Positions 1-8,247 of a stretch of DNA of 12,032 nt are shown one piece after another. The stretch spans positions 1-12,032 of the forward strand of contig CAYQMB010000090.1 of the NCBI GenBank assembly GCA_964418565.1, read 5' to 3'. The notes below the pieces were generated by a model. It worked only from the letters and a program-made list of their open reading frames with translations, was not told where the DNA came from and searched no databases. The stretch comes from JAQIBY01 sp964418565 (GTDB lineage Bacteria > Bacteroidota > Bacteroidia > Bacteroidales > ML635J-15). The first letter of the stretch is position 1; the number at the start of each line of letters is the position of its first letter. The translations under genes and the position numbers were made by a program.

Positions 1-3000
1 GTAAATCCATTGCCCGAAGCTCCTACATCTGCATCTTCTGATCTATTATCGGTTTGTTTTAACGAAACAGGTAATATTGAACTCAGTGCAAACGGTGGTT
101 CAGGTGATGTCTTAAATTGGTATGATGATGCTTGCGAAGGAACATTAATTGGTACGGGAAATAATTTAAGCATCCCTGCTCCTTCAGCCACAACAACCTA
201 TTATGCTGCATGGGAAAACTCTTGTGGTATTTCAACTTGTGCAGAAGTGACAGTAACTGTTTTGCCTGAAATAATTGTGAATCTATCAATTACAGCAGAA
301 ATTGATTTTTATAATGCTTCAACCGGAGAAATTACAGTGACTGCAAGTGGTGGAACTCCTCCGTTTACTTATAGTTTAGACGGTAGTGCACCGCAGGCAT
401 CCAACGTATTTAGCAATCTTTCTGCCGGAAATTATACAATCACGGTAAGCGATGCTGAAGGGTGTAGCGAAACCGCTTCAATTACGATTAATAATGCCTT
501 GGAAATAATTGCTGTTGATGATTCCGGAACAATTAATGGAATGTCAGGAGGAGTTGCTGTAACGAATGTCTTATCGAATGATTTACTCGACGGAAACCCA
601 GTTGACCCAGCGGATGTTGATTTGAGTTTTGTCAGTTCAACCGATCCAAACATTACACTTGTTGGAAATGATGTTGTTGTTACACCAGGAACACCTGCTG
701 GTACTTACTACTTGGTGTATGAAATTTGTGAAATTGCAAATCCAACAAACTGCGACCAGGCAACTGTAACTATTACAGTAGAAGCTCCGGAAATTATCGC
801 AAATGACGATTCTGCTTCAGGAATAGACGGAACAAGCGGACAAAACAATGTGTTAAACGTTTTTGATAACGATTTATTAAACGGGAATCCGGTAAATCCT
901 GCCGATGTTACACTAACGGAAACCTTAGCAGATCCGACCGGAACCTTAACTTTAAATCCTGATGGTTCGGTTGATGTTGCACCATTTACTCCGGGCGGAA
1001 CCTATACGCTAACCTATCAAATTTGTGAAGTATTGAATCCTGCAAATTGTGATGATGCACTTGTAACGATTGAAGTCATTGAAACCTCAGATGTATCAAT
1101 TGTAAAATCTCATATTGATCCTTCAAACCTTCCGGTTGGTGACCCGTCTGAATTGATTGAAGTTTCACCCTCGGTTACAACTGCTGGTACTGAGATTTAT
1201 TATTTTCTTATGGTTGAAAACTTTGGACCGGATAATTCACTTCAGGTGACGATTGAAGATAATTTGCCTGCAGGAATATCAAACCCTGAATTTTCCTTAA
1301 ACTTTGGGAATTCATGGTTCCCATGGGGCGGAACAAGATACCTTATAGAATTTCTTTATCCAGGCGTTAATTATGTGATGATTCGTGGTGATGTTGATCC
1401 TAACGCAACAGGTACATTAACGAATACCGCAACAATTTACAGTGCAGTTACAACAGACCCCGATTTGTCAAATAATGAATCAACTGTTGTTACAAATATC
1501 TTGTCTTCGGCGGATTTAAGTTTAACAAAAACTGCATTAACATCACCAGTTGTAATTGGTGGTCAAATTGTTTATGAAATTACAGTTACCAATTATGGTC
1601 CTTCTCAGGCAACAGATGTAATAATTACCGACAATATCGATCCGGCAATTATTTCCGGAGCCGAATATTCTACAGATGCGGGTGGTTCATGGATAAGTCC
1701 GTGGACTGGAAATCTTAACATTGGTGATCTTAATAATGGAGCATCTTATACTTTATTAATCAGAGGATCTGTTGTGGATGCGTCTCCATTACCAAATGTT
1801 GATCCAATACCCAACACAGCATCTGTGACATCTTCAGATCCTGATCCCGATCCATTAAATAACGAAGAAACAATAAATACTCCTTTGAACACGGATGCTG
1901 ATGTTTCAATTTTGAAAACCGGACCAGCAACGGTTGTTGCAGGAACTCAAATTCAATATTCGATACAGGTAACAAACAATAGCAATACCTTTGATGCTGT
2001 AAATGTTCATATTCATGATGTAATTAATCCGTTAATTATTGAAAATGCAGAATATTCTCCTGATGGTGGAACAACCTGGTTAGCATGGACAGGAGATTAT
2101 ATCATTGGAGACATGACTCCACTTTCAAGTTTTGAATTACTTATCAGAGGTGATGTTGTCAGTAATCATACAGGAAATGTGATTAATACTGCAACCGTTG
2201 AAACAGATACACCTGACTCTGATAACTCAAATAACACTTCTACAGTTACCACAATTGTTGAAATTGTTTCTGATTTGGATATTGTTAAAATTCAGATTGA
2301 TCCGTCGATTTTACCGCTTAGCCAAGCTCAAATTGCTGGAAATCCAAATGATGTATTAATAAATCCTGTTGAAATAACTGCGGGAGATCAAATTACTTAT
2401 GCATTATTTTATGGAAACAATGGACCCAGTGATGCCACGAATGTTATTATCGAAGATGTACTACCGGGCTTTATTGTCGATTGGGAAGCGTCTGCTTGTC
2501 AGGCAGCTTATGGCCCATGGCCGGGCAGCTACAACCTTGGAACCATTGTCTCAGGTGGTAATTGTGTCATAATAATCAGAGGAAATGTACTTCCTGAAGC
2601 AACAGGGAATTTAGTAAATACTGGCATTATCCATAGTGATGATGTGACTGACCCTGATTCAGATAATGATACGTCAACTTTCGTTACTCCAATTCAAGCA
2701 ATGGCTGATTTGAGCATTACGAAAACTGTTGACAACATCACGCCTTATGTTGGTGATAATGTGACGTTTACAATTTCTTTGACGAATAATGGTCCAAGCG
2801 AAGCGACAAATGTTCAAGTAACTGATCAGCTTCCAAGTGGTTACACTTATGTTTCCCATACGGTGACAACTGGTAGTTATACGAATGGAACAGGAATATG
2901 GAACGTTGGAACAGTAAGCTATCCCGGAACGGAAACATTAAATATTACTGCAACAGTTAATACACCTGGTGGAAATTATCAAAACATTGCAACGATAACT

Positions 3001-6000
3001 GATCTTTATGAATATGATCCAGATCCGAGCAATGATGACGATGATGAAACAACAAATCCGATTAATGTAATTATTGCAAATGATGACAATGCTGGTCCAG
3101 TCAATGGATACACTGGCGTAATAAATATTTTAAATGTCTTTGATAATGATTTACTCAATGGAGTACCTGTAAATCCGGCAGATTTAATATTAACTGAAAC
3201 GCTTGCAGACCCAACAGGAAACCTCACATTAAACCCGGATGGTTCAGTTGATTTAGCAGCAAATACACCCGCCGGAACATACACGTTAACCTATCAAATC
3301 TGTGAAATTGCTGATCCCACAAATTGTGATGATGCAATTGTGACAATTGTCGTTGAAGCACCTGAAATCATTGCAAATGATGATATCGCAAGTGGTGTTA
3401 ACGGTTACGATGGTCAAATCAATGTGCTAAATATTTTTGATAACGATTTATTGAACGGAAATCCTCTTAATCCAGCAGAGGTAAGCATGACAGAAACGGT
3501 TTCTGATCCAACAGGAAATCTGACATTAAATTCTGATGGTTCGGTGGATGTTGCTCCGGGAACACCCGAAGGTACATACCAACTCACTTATGAAATCTGT
3601 GAAATTGTAAATCCTGCAAATTGTGATGATGCACTTGTAATCATTACGATTGATGCACCAACAATCATTGCAAACGATGATAGCGCAGTAGATGTTGACG
3701 GAACACTTGGTGTAACAGGATTACTGAATGTGTATGATAATGATTTGCTGAATGGAAATCCTGTCAATCCTGCTGAAGTAACACTTACTGAAACAGTTGC
3801 TGATGCTACCGGTAATTTAACATTGAATTCTGATGGTTCGGTTGATTTAGCTCCCGGAACTCCTGCAGGAACTTATCAACTCACTTATGAAATTTGTGAA
3901 ATCCTGAACCCAACAAATTGTGATGATGCAATCGTAACGATAACAGTTGTACCAGGTGAAATCATTGCGAATGATGATTTTGCAAATGGAATTAATGGAT
4001 ATACCGGACAAACCTATATTCTTAATGTGTTTGATAATGATTTATTAAGTGGAAATCCTGTCAATCCTGTTGATGTAATCCTTACTGAAACATTTGCTGA
4101 TCCCACAGGAAATCTAACTTTAAATCCTGATGGTTCGGTTGACTTAGCTCCGGGAACTCCTGCAGGAACTTATCAGCTTACTTATGAAATTTGTGAAATT
4201 CTAAATCCAGGCAATTGTGATGATGCAATCGTTACAATTACTGTTGGTGCTACAAGTATTATCGCAAATGATGATTATGCTTATGACGTAAATGGACATC
4301 TTGGAGAAACAGCTGTTGTTACTGTCTTTGATAATGATTTGCTAAATGGAAATCCTGTGAATCCAGCGGAAGTAATTTTGACTGAAACCATTCCAGAAAG
4401 TAATGGGTATCTTAGTTTGAATCCAGACGGAACTGTTGATGTGGCGCCTGGAACTCCAGCTGGAACTTACTATTTGACATATCAAATTTGTGAAGTACTT
4501 AATCCATCAAATTGCGATGATGCTCAAGTATTTGTTACTGTAATTCATGCTACCATTACCGCTACAAATGATGATTTTACCGCAAGTTCGGTAGATTGTG
4601 AAATGGGTGGCATTGCAGGAAATGTACTCAACAATGATTTACTTAATGCAGCGCCTATCAATTCTGCTGACGTATTAATCACATTGACAGATAATGGTGG
4701 CATTGTTGGTGCAAGCATTTCTGCAAACGGAGATTTGAACATCCCTGCAGGACTTGCTGTAGGCTCATATTCTTTATCATATCAAATTTGCGAAACCATT
4801 AATCCGACAAATTGTGACGATGCAGATATTACGATTGTGATACAGGATTTTGTTAATCCAACCATCACTTGTGCAGCTGATATTGTTGTAAATAATGATG
4901 TTGATAATTGTGAAGCGACTGGAGTAACAATTACAAATCCAACCACAAATGATAATTGTGGAATTGCAAGTGTTGTGGGTGTTCGCGATGATATGCTCGG
5001 ACTATCTGACCCTTATCCACTTGGTGTTACGACAATNNNNNNNNNNNNNNNNNNNNNNNNNNNNNNNNNNNNNNNNNNNNNNNNNNNNNNNNNNNNNNNN
5101 NNNNNNNNNNNNNNNNNNNNNNNNNNNNNNNNNNNNACCGATGGCAGTGGAAACACAGCTACCTGTGAGCAGATCGTAACGGTAACCGATAATGAACTGC
5201 CTGCATTCACCTGCCCTGAGGACATCGTATCGTGTTCAGATGACATTGAGCTTGTTGCACCTGAGGCGTATGACAATTGTGGAATCAACGAAATAACAAA
5301 CAATGCACCGGCTGTATTCCCTGTTGGTACAACAACAGTAATCTGGACAGTGACTGACGTAAACGGGAACGTTTCAAATTGCGAACAACTTGTTCACGTT
5401 TCGCTGATGGATGTTACTACAGAAGCATCATCACAGGTAACATGTACCGATGCAGGCGATGCAGAGATTACAGTAACAGCTGAAGGTGCATTCGGAGATG
5501 TCACTTATTCACTGAATGGAAACGCTCCGCAAAGCTCAAACATTTTCAGTGGCTTAAATGCCGGATCATACACTGTGTTGGTTGTAGATGAAAATGGCTG
5601 TACCTTCCTGACAGATGACATTATTATCAGCAATCCGGAACCGGTTGAAGCTGTACTGACAGTTTCGTCTCAGGTGTCTTGTTATAACGCCAATAACGGT
5701 TCCATTGAAGTATCAGCCAGCGGAGGCACCGGTCAACTCAGTTATTCATTAAACGGTGGCCCTGCCCAGACATCCGGCAGCTTTACCAATCTTAATGCCG
5801 GTACGTATACGGTTGTTGTTGAAGATGAAAACATGTGCTCATTTACCTTGTCGGATGTTGTCATTGAATCTCCTGAAGCCTTATCAGTCGATGCAAATGT
5901 ACTTGACTCAGTTTTCTGCAACGGAGAAAACAGCGCAGTTCTTGAAATCTCTGTCACCGGAGGTACCGAAGCGTATTCGGTTATGCTCACCAACGAAACC

Positions 6001-7086
6001 AACGGAATGGAATACTCTGCTGCCGGCACTCATGTTTTCGAAAATTTAAGCGCGGGAGATTATGTTGTGAATGTCATTGATGCAAATGGCTGTTCAGAAA
6101 CGGCATATGCACAAATCGGCACACCCGATCCATTGACAATAAGCTATGATCCGTATTGCGAGGCCGGTATTGTCGGCATTGAATTAGCAGCCGATGGTGG
6201 TACCGGAAGTTACCGGTATTCGATTGATGGCGGAGAAAGCTGGTCACAAACCAATCAGTTTGATGATCTGGGAAGCAGCGGAAGCATTGCAGTTTTGGCT
6301 ACAGATGAAAACAACTGTAATACTGAAATCATTACCATTCCGGTTTCAAGCCTGAATACACTCAACGCAAGTGCAGAAATCGTTTCAGAAAACAGGTGTT
6401 ACGGAGTCAGTGATGCTGCAATAATTGTAAACACAGAAGGTGGCGTAGCACCATACAGCTACACTGTCAATGGGGAACACACCTATTATACAAATCAGAT
6501 TGACAGTCTTTCTGCCGGAGATTATACCATTCATATCCGTGATTCTAACGAATGTCCGGCTGTTACCGGGGTTTCAATAGAAAGCAGGGATGAGATCATT
6601 GTTGATGTGGTTTCAACCACCAATGCCGATTGCATAAACAATAAAAACGGTGCTGCTGAAATTGAAGCCTACGGAGGTTCAGGCGAGTTTGAATACACCT
6701 GGGCCAACGGGGAAACTTCCGGACTGGCAACGAATCTGAATGCCGGAACATATACGGTAACTGTAAACGACATGAACGGCTGTGAAGTCACGAAAAATGT
6801 CATCATTGAATCGGACATTACGGGAGAAGAACTCACTGCAAACAATGTGTTTACACCAAACAGAGATGGCATCAACGATTTCTTTGTGATATCCAATTTA
6901 GAGATGTACCCGGATAACGAGCTGGTTGTTTTTAACCGCTGGGGCAACGAGGTTTACAGCAAAAAATCCTATGACAATTTATGGGATGGCAGCAACTTAA
7001 GCGAAGGAACATATTTCTACATGCTAAAGGTGAAAATGTGTGGTAAAGACGAGACCCTGAGCGGTTACGTAACCATTCTTGATTAA
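1..7086 (+). CDS. Giant modular surface adhesin with type-B T9SS C-terminal sorting domain (5'-partial, contains assembly gap)
   Basis: The frame is open from base 1 (a TTG at 10 is only an internal codon), so the true start and signal peptide lie upstream; it stops at TAA 7084-7086. Order of parts by base position: Ig-like CHU_C-associated domain (~46-270), SprB-like repeat (~277-495), two ~99-residue NDD/NDLL repeats (502-1086), five DUF11-type repeats (1087-3066), six more NDD/NDLL repeats (3067-4848), HYR module split by 100 Ns (4843-5187), complete HYR (5188-5412), six SprB repeats (5413-6813), and a C-terminal domain (6829-7083) with NNVFTPNRDGIND, FNRWGNEVY, WDG and EGTYFY motifs, which is the CHU_C / gliding-motility family sorting signal. 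In this family such proteins cross the outer membrane through T9SS and act as adhesins (SprB is the motility adhesin). Ligand unknown. Base composition shifts across the gap, so the left and right parts may not belong to one gene. Confidence 0.9.
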   Translation, partial: VNPLPEAPTSASSDLLSVCFNETGNIELSANGGSGDVLNWYDDACEGTLIGTGNNLSIPAPSATTTYYAAWENSCGISTCAEVTVTVLPEIIVNLSITAEIDFYNASTGEITVTASGGTPPFTYSLDGSAPQASNVFSNLSAGNYTITVSDAEGCSETASITINNALEIIAVDDSGTINGMSGGVAVTNVLSNDLLDGNPVDPADVDLSFVSSTDPNITLVGNDVVVTPGTPAGTYYLVYEICEIANPTNCDQATVTITVEAPEIIANDDSASGIDGTSGQNNVLNVFDNDLLNGNPVNPADVTLTETLADPTGTLTLNPDGSVDVAPFTPGGTYTLTYQICEVLNPANCDDALVTIEVIETSDVSIVKSHIDPSNLPVGDPSELIEVSPSVTTAGTEIYYFLMVENFGPDNSLQVTIEDNLPAGISNPEFSLNFGNSWFPWGGTRYLIEFLYPGVNYVMIRGDVDPNATGTLTNTATIYSAVTTDPDLSNNESTVVTNILSSADLSLTKTALTSPVVIGGQIVYEITVTNYGPSQATDVIITDNIDPAIISGAEYSTDAGGSWISPWTGNLNIGDLNNGASYTLLIRGSVVDASPLPNVDPIPNTASVTSSDPDPDPLNNEETINTPLNTDADVSILKTGPATVVAGTQIQYSIQVTNNSNTFDAVNVHIHDVINPLIIENAEYSPDGGTTWLAWTGDYIIGDMTPLSSFELLIRGDVVSNHTGNVINTATVETDTPDSDNSNNTSTVTTIVEIVSDLDIVKIQIDPSILPLSQAQIAGNPNDVLINPVEITAGDQITYALFYGNNGPSDATNVIIEDVLPGFIVDWEASACQAAYGPWPGSYNLGTIVSGGNCVIIIRGNVLPEATGNLVNTGIIHSDDVTDPDSDNDTSTFVTPIQAMADLSITKTVDNITPYVGDNVTFTISLTNNGPSEATNVQVTDQLPSGYTYVSHTVTTGSYTNGTGIWNVGTVSYPGTETLNITATVNTPGGNYQNIATITDLYEYDPDPSNDDDDETTNPINVIIANDDNAGPVNGYTGVINILNVFDNDLLNGVPVNPADLILTETLADPTGNLTLNPDGSVDLAANTPAGTYTLTYQICEIADPTNCDDAIVTIVVEAPEIIANDDIASGVNGYDGQINVLNIFDNDLLNGNPLNPAEVSMTETVSDPTGNLTLNSDGSVDVAPGTPEGTYQLTYEICEIVNPANCDDALVIITIDAPTIIANDDSAVDVDGTLGVTGLLNVYDNDLLNGNPVNPAEVTLTETVADATGNLTLNSDGSVDLAPGTPAGTYQLTYEICEILNPTNCDDAIVTITVVPGEIIANDDFANGINGYTGQTYILNVFDNDLLSGNPVNPVDVILTETFADPTGNLTLNPDGSVDLAPGTPAGTYQLTYEICEILNPGNCDDAIVTITVGATSIIANDDYAYDVNGHLGETAVVTVFDNDLLNGNPVNPAEVILTETIPESNGYLSLNPDGTVDVAPGTPAGTYYLTYQICEVLNPSNCDDAQVFVTVIHATITATNDDFTASSVDCEMGGIAGNVLNNDLLNAAPINSADVLITLTDNGGIVGASISANGDLNIPAGLAVGSYSLSYQICETINPTNCDDADITIVIQDFVNPTITCAADIVVNNDVDNCEATGVTITNPTTNDNCGIASVVGVRDDMLGLSDPYPLGVTTXXXXXXXXXXXXXXXXXXXXXXXXXXXXXXXXXXTDGSGNTATCEQIVTVTDNELPAFTCPEDIVSCSDDIELVAPEAYDNCGINEITNNAPAVFPVGTTTVIWTVTDVNGNVSNCEQLVHVSLMDVTTEASSQVTCTDAGDAEITVTAEGAFGDVTYSLNGNAPQSSNIFSGLNAGSYTVLVVDENGCTFLTDDIIISNPEPVEAVLTVSSQVSCYNANNGSIEVSASGGTGQLSYSLNGGPAQTSGSFTNLNAGTYTVVVEDENMCSFTLSDVVIESPEALSVDANVLDSVFCNGENSAVLEISVTGGTEAYSVMLTNETNGMEYSAAGTHVFENLSAGDYVVNVIDANGCSETAYAQIGTPDPLTISYDPYCEAGIVGIELAADGGTGSYRYSIDGGESWSQTNQFDDLGSSGSIAVLATDENNCNTEIITIPVSSLNTLNASAEIVSENRCYGVSDAAIIVNTEGGVAPYSYTVNGEHTYYTNQIDSLSAGDYTIHIRDSNECPAVTGVSIESRDEIIVDVVSTTNADCINNKNGAAEIEAYGGSGEFEYTWANGETSGLATNLNAGTYTVTVNDMNGCEVTKNVIIESDITGEELTANNVFTPNRDGINDFFVISNLEMYPDNELVVFNRWGNEVYSKKSYDNLWDGSNLSEGTYFYMLKVKMCGKDETLSGYVTILD
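46..270 (+). other. Ig-like domain, CHU_C-associated
   Basis: The translation has the layout of the Ig-like domain often found with CHU_C proteins: a C near the start, GxxxLxANGGSGDxLNWYDD, C-x5-IGTGNNL, TTTYYAAWE and a final CGISTCAEVTVTV. It is the first complete module visible; more modules are expected upstream of the window edge. Domain edges are judged by eye. Confidence 0.65.
502..1086 (+). repeat. Two tandem NDD/NDLL repeats, first block (288 bp + 297 bp)
   Basis: Two copies of the repeat that returns at 3067. Each begins with EIIAxDD, has NVxxNDLLxGNPVxPADVxL near one third of its length, then V.P.TPxGTYxLxYxICE and ends NPxNCDxAxVTI. The first copy (502-789) is 96 residues and more diverged (it lacks the NPDGSVD strand motif); the second (790-1086) is 99 residues. 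The fold is probably a beta-sandwich like other cadherin- or VCBS-like adhesin repeats; this is inference from the pattern. Confidence 0.8.
1087..3066 (+). repeat. Five DUF11-type repeats
   Basis: Five units start near 1087, 1510, 1897, 2269 and 2704 with the typical opening (A/S)DxSIxK, followed by a variable strand, then VTNxGPSxAxxVxIxDxLP or close variants, and end with NTAxVxSxxxDPDxxNNxSTVxT. This is the DUF11 (conserved repeat) pattern found in bacterial and archaeal surface proteins. Units 1 and 4 carry insertions after the SIVK motif and are longer. The last unit ends in an acidic DPDPSNDDDDE stretch that may bind calcium; that is inference. Confidence 0.85.
3067..4848 (+). repeat. 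Six tandem 99-residue NDD/NDLL repeats in exact 297-bp register
   Basis: Units start at 3067, 3364, 3661, 3958, 4255 and 4552, each 297 bp. Each unit reads IIANDD, about 20 residues, NVFDNDLLNGNPVNPAEV, LTETxADPTGNLTLNPDGSVD, APGTPAGTYxLTYEICE, NPxNCDDAIVTI. The last unit (4552) is the most diverged, with an extra residue near its start and an additional Cys. Two cysteines, seven residues apart (ICE...NCDD), are kept in every unit. The 3' parts of the units at 3661 and 3958 are almost identical at DNA level, which suggests recent duplication or gene conversion. Confidence 0.9.
4843..5412 (+). other. HYR domain region, interrupted by the N gap
   Basis: Left part (4843-5036) reads DxxxPTITCAADIVVN, two further Cys, NDNCGI and PLGVTT, which is the first four fifths of a HYR domain. 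Right of the gap, TDGSGNTATCEQIVTVTD (5137-5190) is the end of a HYR. A complete HYR follows (5188-5412) with CPEDI, YDNCG, FPVGTTTVIWTVTD and NCEQLVHV. HYR modules are Ig-like and common in adhesins. If only one HYR is interrupted, about 13 bases are missing; otherwise one or more whole HYR copies are lost in the gap. Confidence 0.8.
5037..5136. other. Assembly gap, exactly 100 Ns
   Basis: Bases 5037-5136 are all N. A round 100 is the usual placeholder for a scaffold gap of unknown size. The flanking frames match (5035 and 5137 are both first codon positions), which has a one-in-three chance of being accidental, so the open frame across the gap does not by itself prove one gene. Confidence 0.98.
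5413..6813 (+). repeat. Six SprB-type repeats before the sorting domain
   Basis: Units start near 5413, 5644, 5881, 6133, 6361 and 6595, each about 75-84 residues. The recurring pattern is a Cys near residue 10, then (N/G)xxxIEVxAxGGxGxxxYSLNG, FxxLxAGxYTVxVxDxNGC and an I-I-x-S/E-P-x ending. This matches the SprB repeat of gliding-motility adhesins. The fourth unit (6133) lacks the usual AGxYTV motif, having GSSGSIAV instead, and the last has the tryptophan form (YTWANGETSG). The two Cys per unit may form a disulfide. Confidence 0.85.
6829..7083 (+). other. Type-B T9SS C-terminal sorting domain (CHU_C / gliding motility C-terminal family)
   Basis: About 85 residues at the very C-terminus with the family landmarks in order: ANNVFTPNRDGINDFFVI, LVVFNRWGNEVYSKKSY, LWDGSNLSEGTYFYML and SGYVTI. 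In the literature, SprB, which has this kind of domain, needs the SprF protein for secretion, and the next gene here encodes a PorP/SprF-family protein, which fits. Confidence 0.93.
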
Positions 7087-7252
7087 TAATGAACAGCAAC
7101 ACACAAGCCAAATAAATGAATAACAAAGCGCAAATAGCATACACGTATCAAAAGGCCTTCAGAGGCTTCAGCATCCCGGCAAGGGAATCAGGTCTGACAC
7201 TGTGCCCGATGAATATGTGTATGCAATTTGCCTGATGTAAAAAACGCTAATT

Positions 7253-8206
7253 ATGAAAAAGACATACACAATATTGATATTATTGCTTTTGGGAGCTGGT
7301 TTATCTGCACAGCAAACGTTCATGACAAACCAGTACATTTTTAACCCGATGACGATTAACCCGGCATATACCGGCACCAAAGGGTGGACAAGCACAAACC
7401 TGCTGTACTCCGCCCCCTGGACAGGGCTGGAAGGATCTCCAAGCACTCAGGCAATAAGCATTGAGGGCTCACCATTTACAAATATGGGGCTGGGAGCACA
7501 ACTGGTTAACGATAATATCGGCGCTGAATCGCGGCAGGGTTTCTGGCTGAACTATTCCTACATCCTGAACATCAACGCAAAGCTAAAACTATCCATGGGA
7601 CTGGCTGCCGGGATATCACATTTCAGCCTTGACGGTCAGGAACTAATCTTTGAAACGGTGGATGACCCTTCCATTCCCTTAACCCGTGTAAATTCAACGC
7701 GCTTTGACCCCAAAATGGGAATGTTTCTTTACTCAGATCGCTTTTATGCCGGCTTGTCCGTTACCGACATGCTTGGAGATATGATCGAGGCTCCGGATGG
7801 ATTTGTTGCAAAACAGGAACGGCATTACTACGTAACAGCAGGGTATGTTTTTGACCTGGGAAAAGAGGTTAAAGCAAAACCAAGCATTATGATTCGTGAA
7901 GATTTTAAAGCCCTCACAAACATTGATGCTACGGCTCACTTTTTATTTAAGCAGATGTTCTGGATAGGCGCATCATACCGTTTTGGAGCCAACCTGTTCA
8001 CGGAGCAAACCCTGGACAATTCCTTGCGCAAGCGCGATGCTTTGATTTTTATGACTCAAATAAACATCACTCCCTCATGGGTTGTGGGATACGCGTACAC
8101 ACACTCACTTACGGCATTAAACAGCTTTGCCGGACATGAAATCATGCTTGATTATACCTTTCCCAGAAAAACCGACACCCGTATGAAAACCCCACGGTTT
8201 TTCTAG
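7253..8206 (+). CDS. PorP/SprF family type IX secretion membrane protein
   Basis: 317 residues. It starts with a signal peptide (KK, then a leucine/isoleucine-rich core to about residue 16, cleavage probably around GLSAQ at 16-20), followed at once by the family hallmark QQxFMTNQYIFNPMTINPAYTG (20-41) and the APWTGLEGSPSTQ motif (54-65). The rest alternates hydrophobic and polar residues as in an outer-membrane beta-barrel and ends in an aromatic residue (RFF). The length is normal for the family. Such proteins sit in the outer membrane and help particular type-B substrates through T9SS or attach them to the surface. The gene lies 166 bp after the adhesin and 41 bp before the OmpA-like gene, with no terminator seen between them, so one transcript is likely. 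No clear Shine-Dalgarno precedes ATG 7253. Whether it serves this adhesin only, or is the core PorP, cannot be told from the window. Confidence 0.93.
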   Translation: MKKTYTILILLLLGAGLSAQQTFMTNQYIFNPMTINPAYTGTKGWTSTNLLYSAPWTGLEGSPSTQAISIEGSPFTNMGLGAQLVNDNIGAESRQGFWLNYSYILNINAKLKLSMGLAAGISHFSLDGQELIFETVDDPSIPLTRVNSTRFDPKMGMFLYSDRFYAGLSVTDMLGDMIEAPDGFVAKQERHYYVTAGYVFDLGKEVKAKPSIMIREDFKALTNIDATAHFLFKQMFWIGASYRFGANLFTEQTLDNSLRKRDALIFMTQINITPSWVVGYAYTHSLTALNSFAGHEIMLDYTFPRKTDTRMKTPRFF

Positions 8207-8247
8207 GATTATAGTTAAATGAAAGCAAAACATAAAAAACTAAGCAT

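Noticed and set aside
3067..4848. CRISPR-like array because of regular spacing
   Set aside because: The 297-bp period is in frame, the repeats are protein-coding and diverged, and there are no short identical repeats with unique spacers.
7087..7252. Possible promoter or terminator between the adhesin and the PorP/SprF gene
   Set aside because: The only repeat (AAGGCCTT near 7151) has no T run after it, and no TAnnTTTG box with a -33 partner was found, so read-through from the adhesin gene is the simpler reading.
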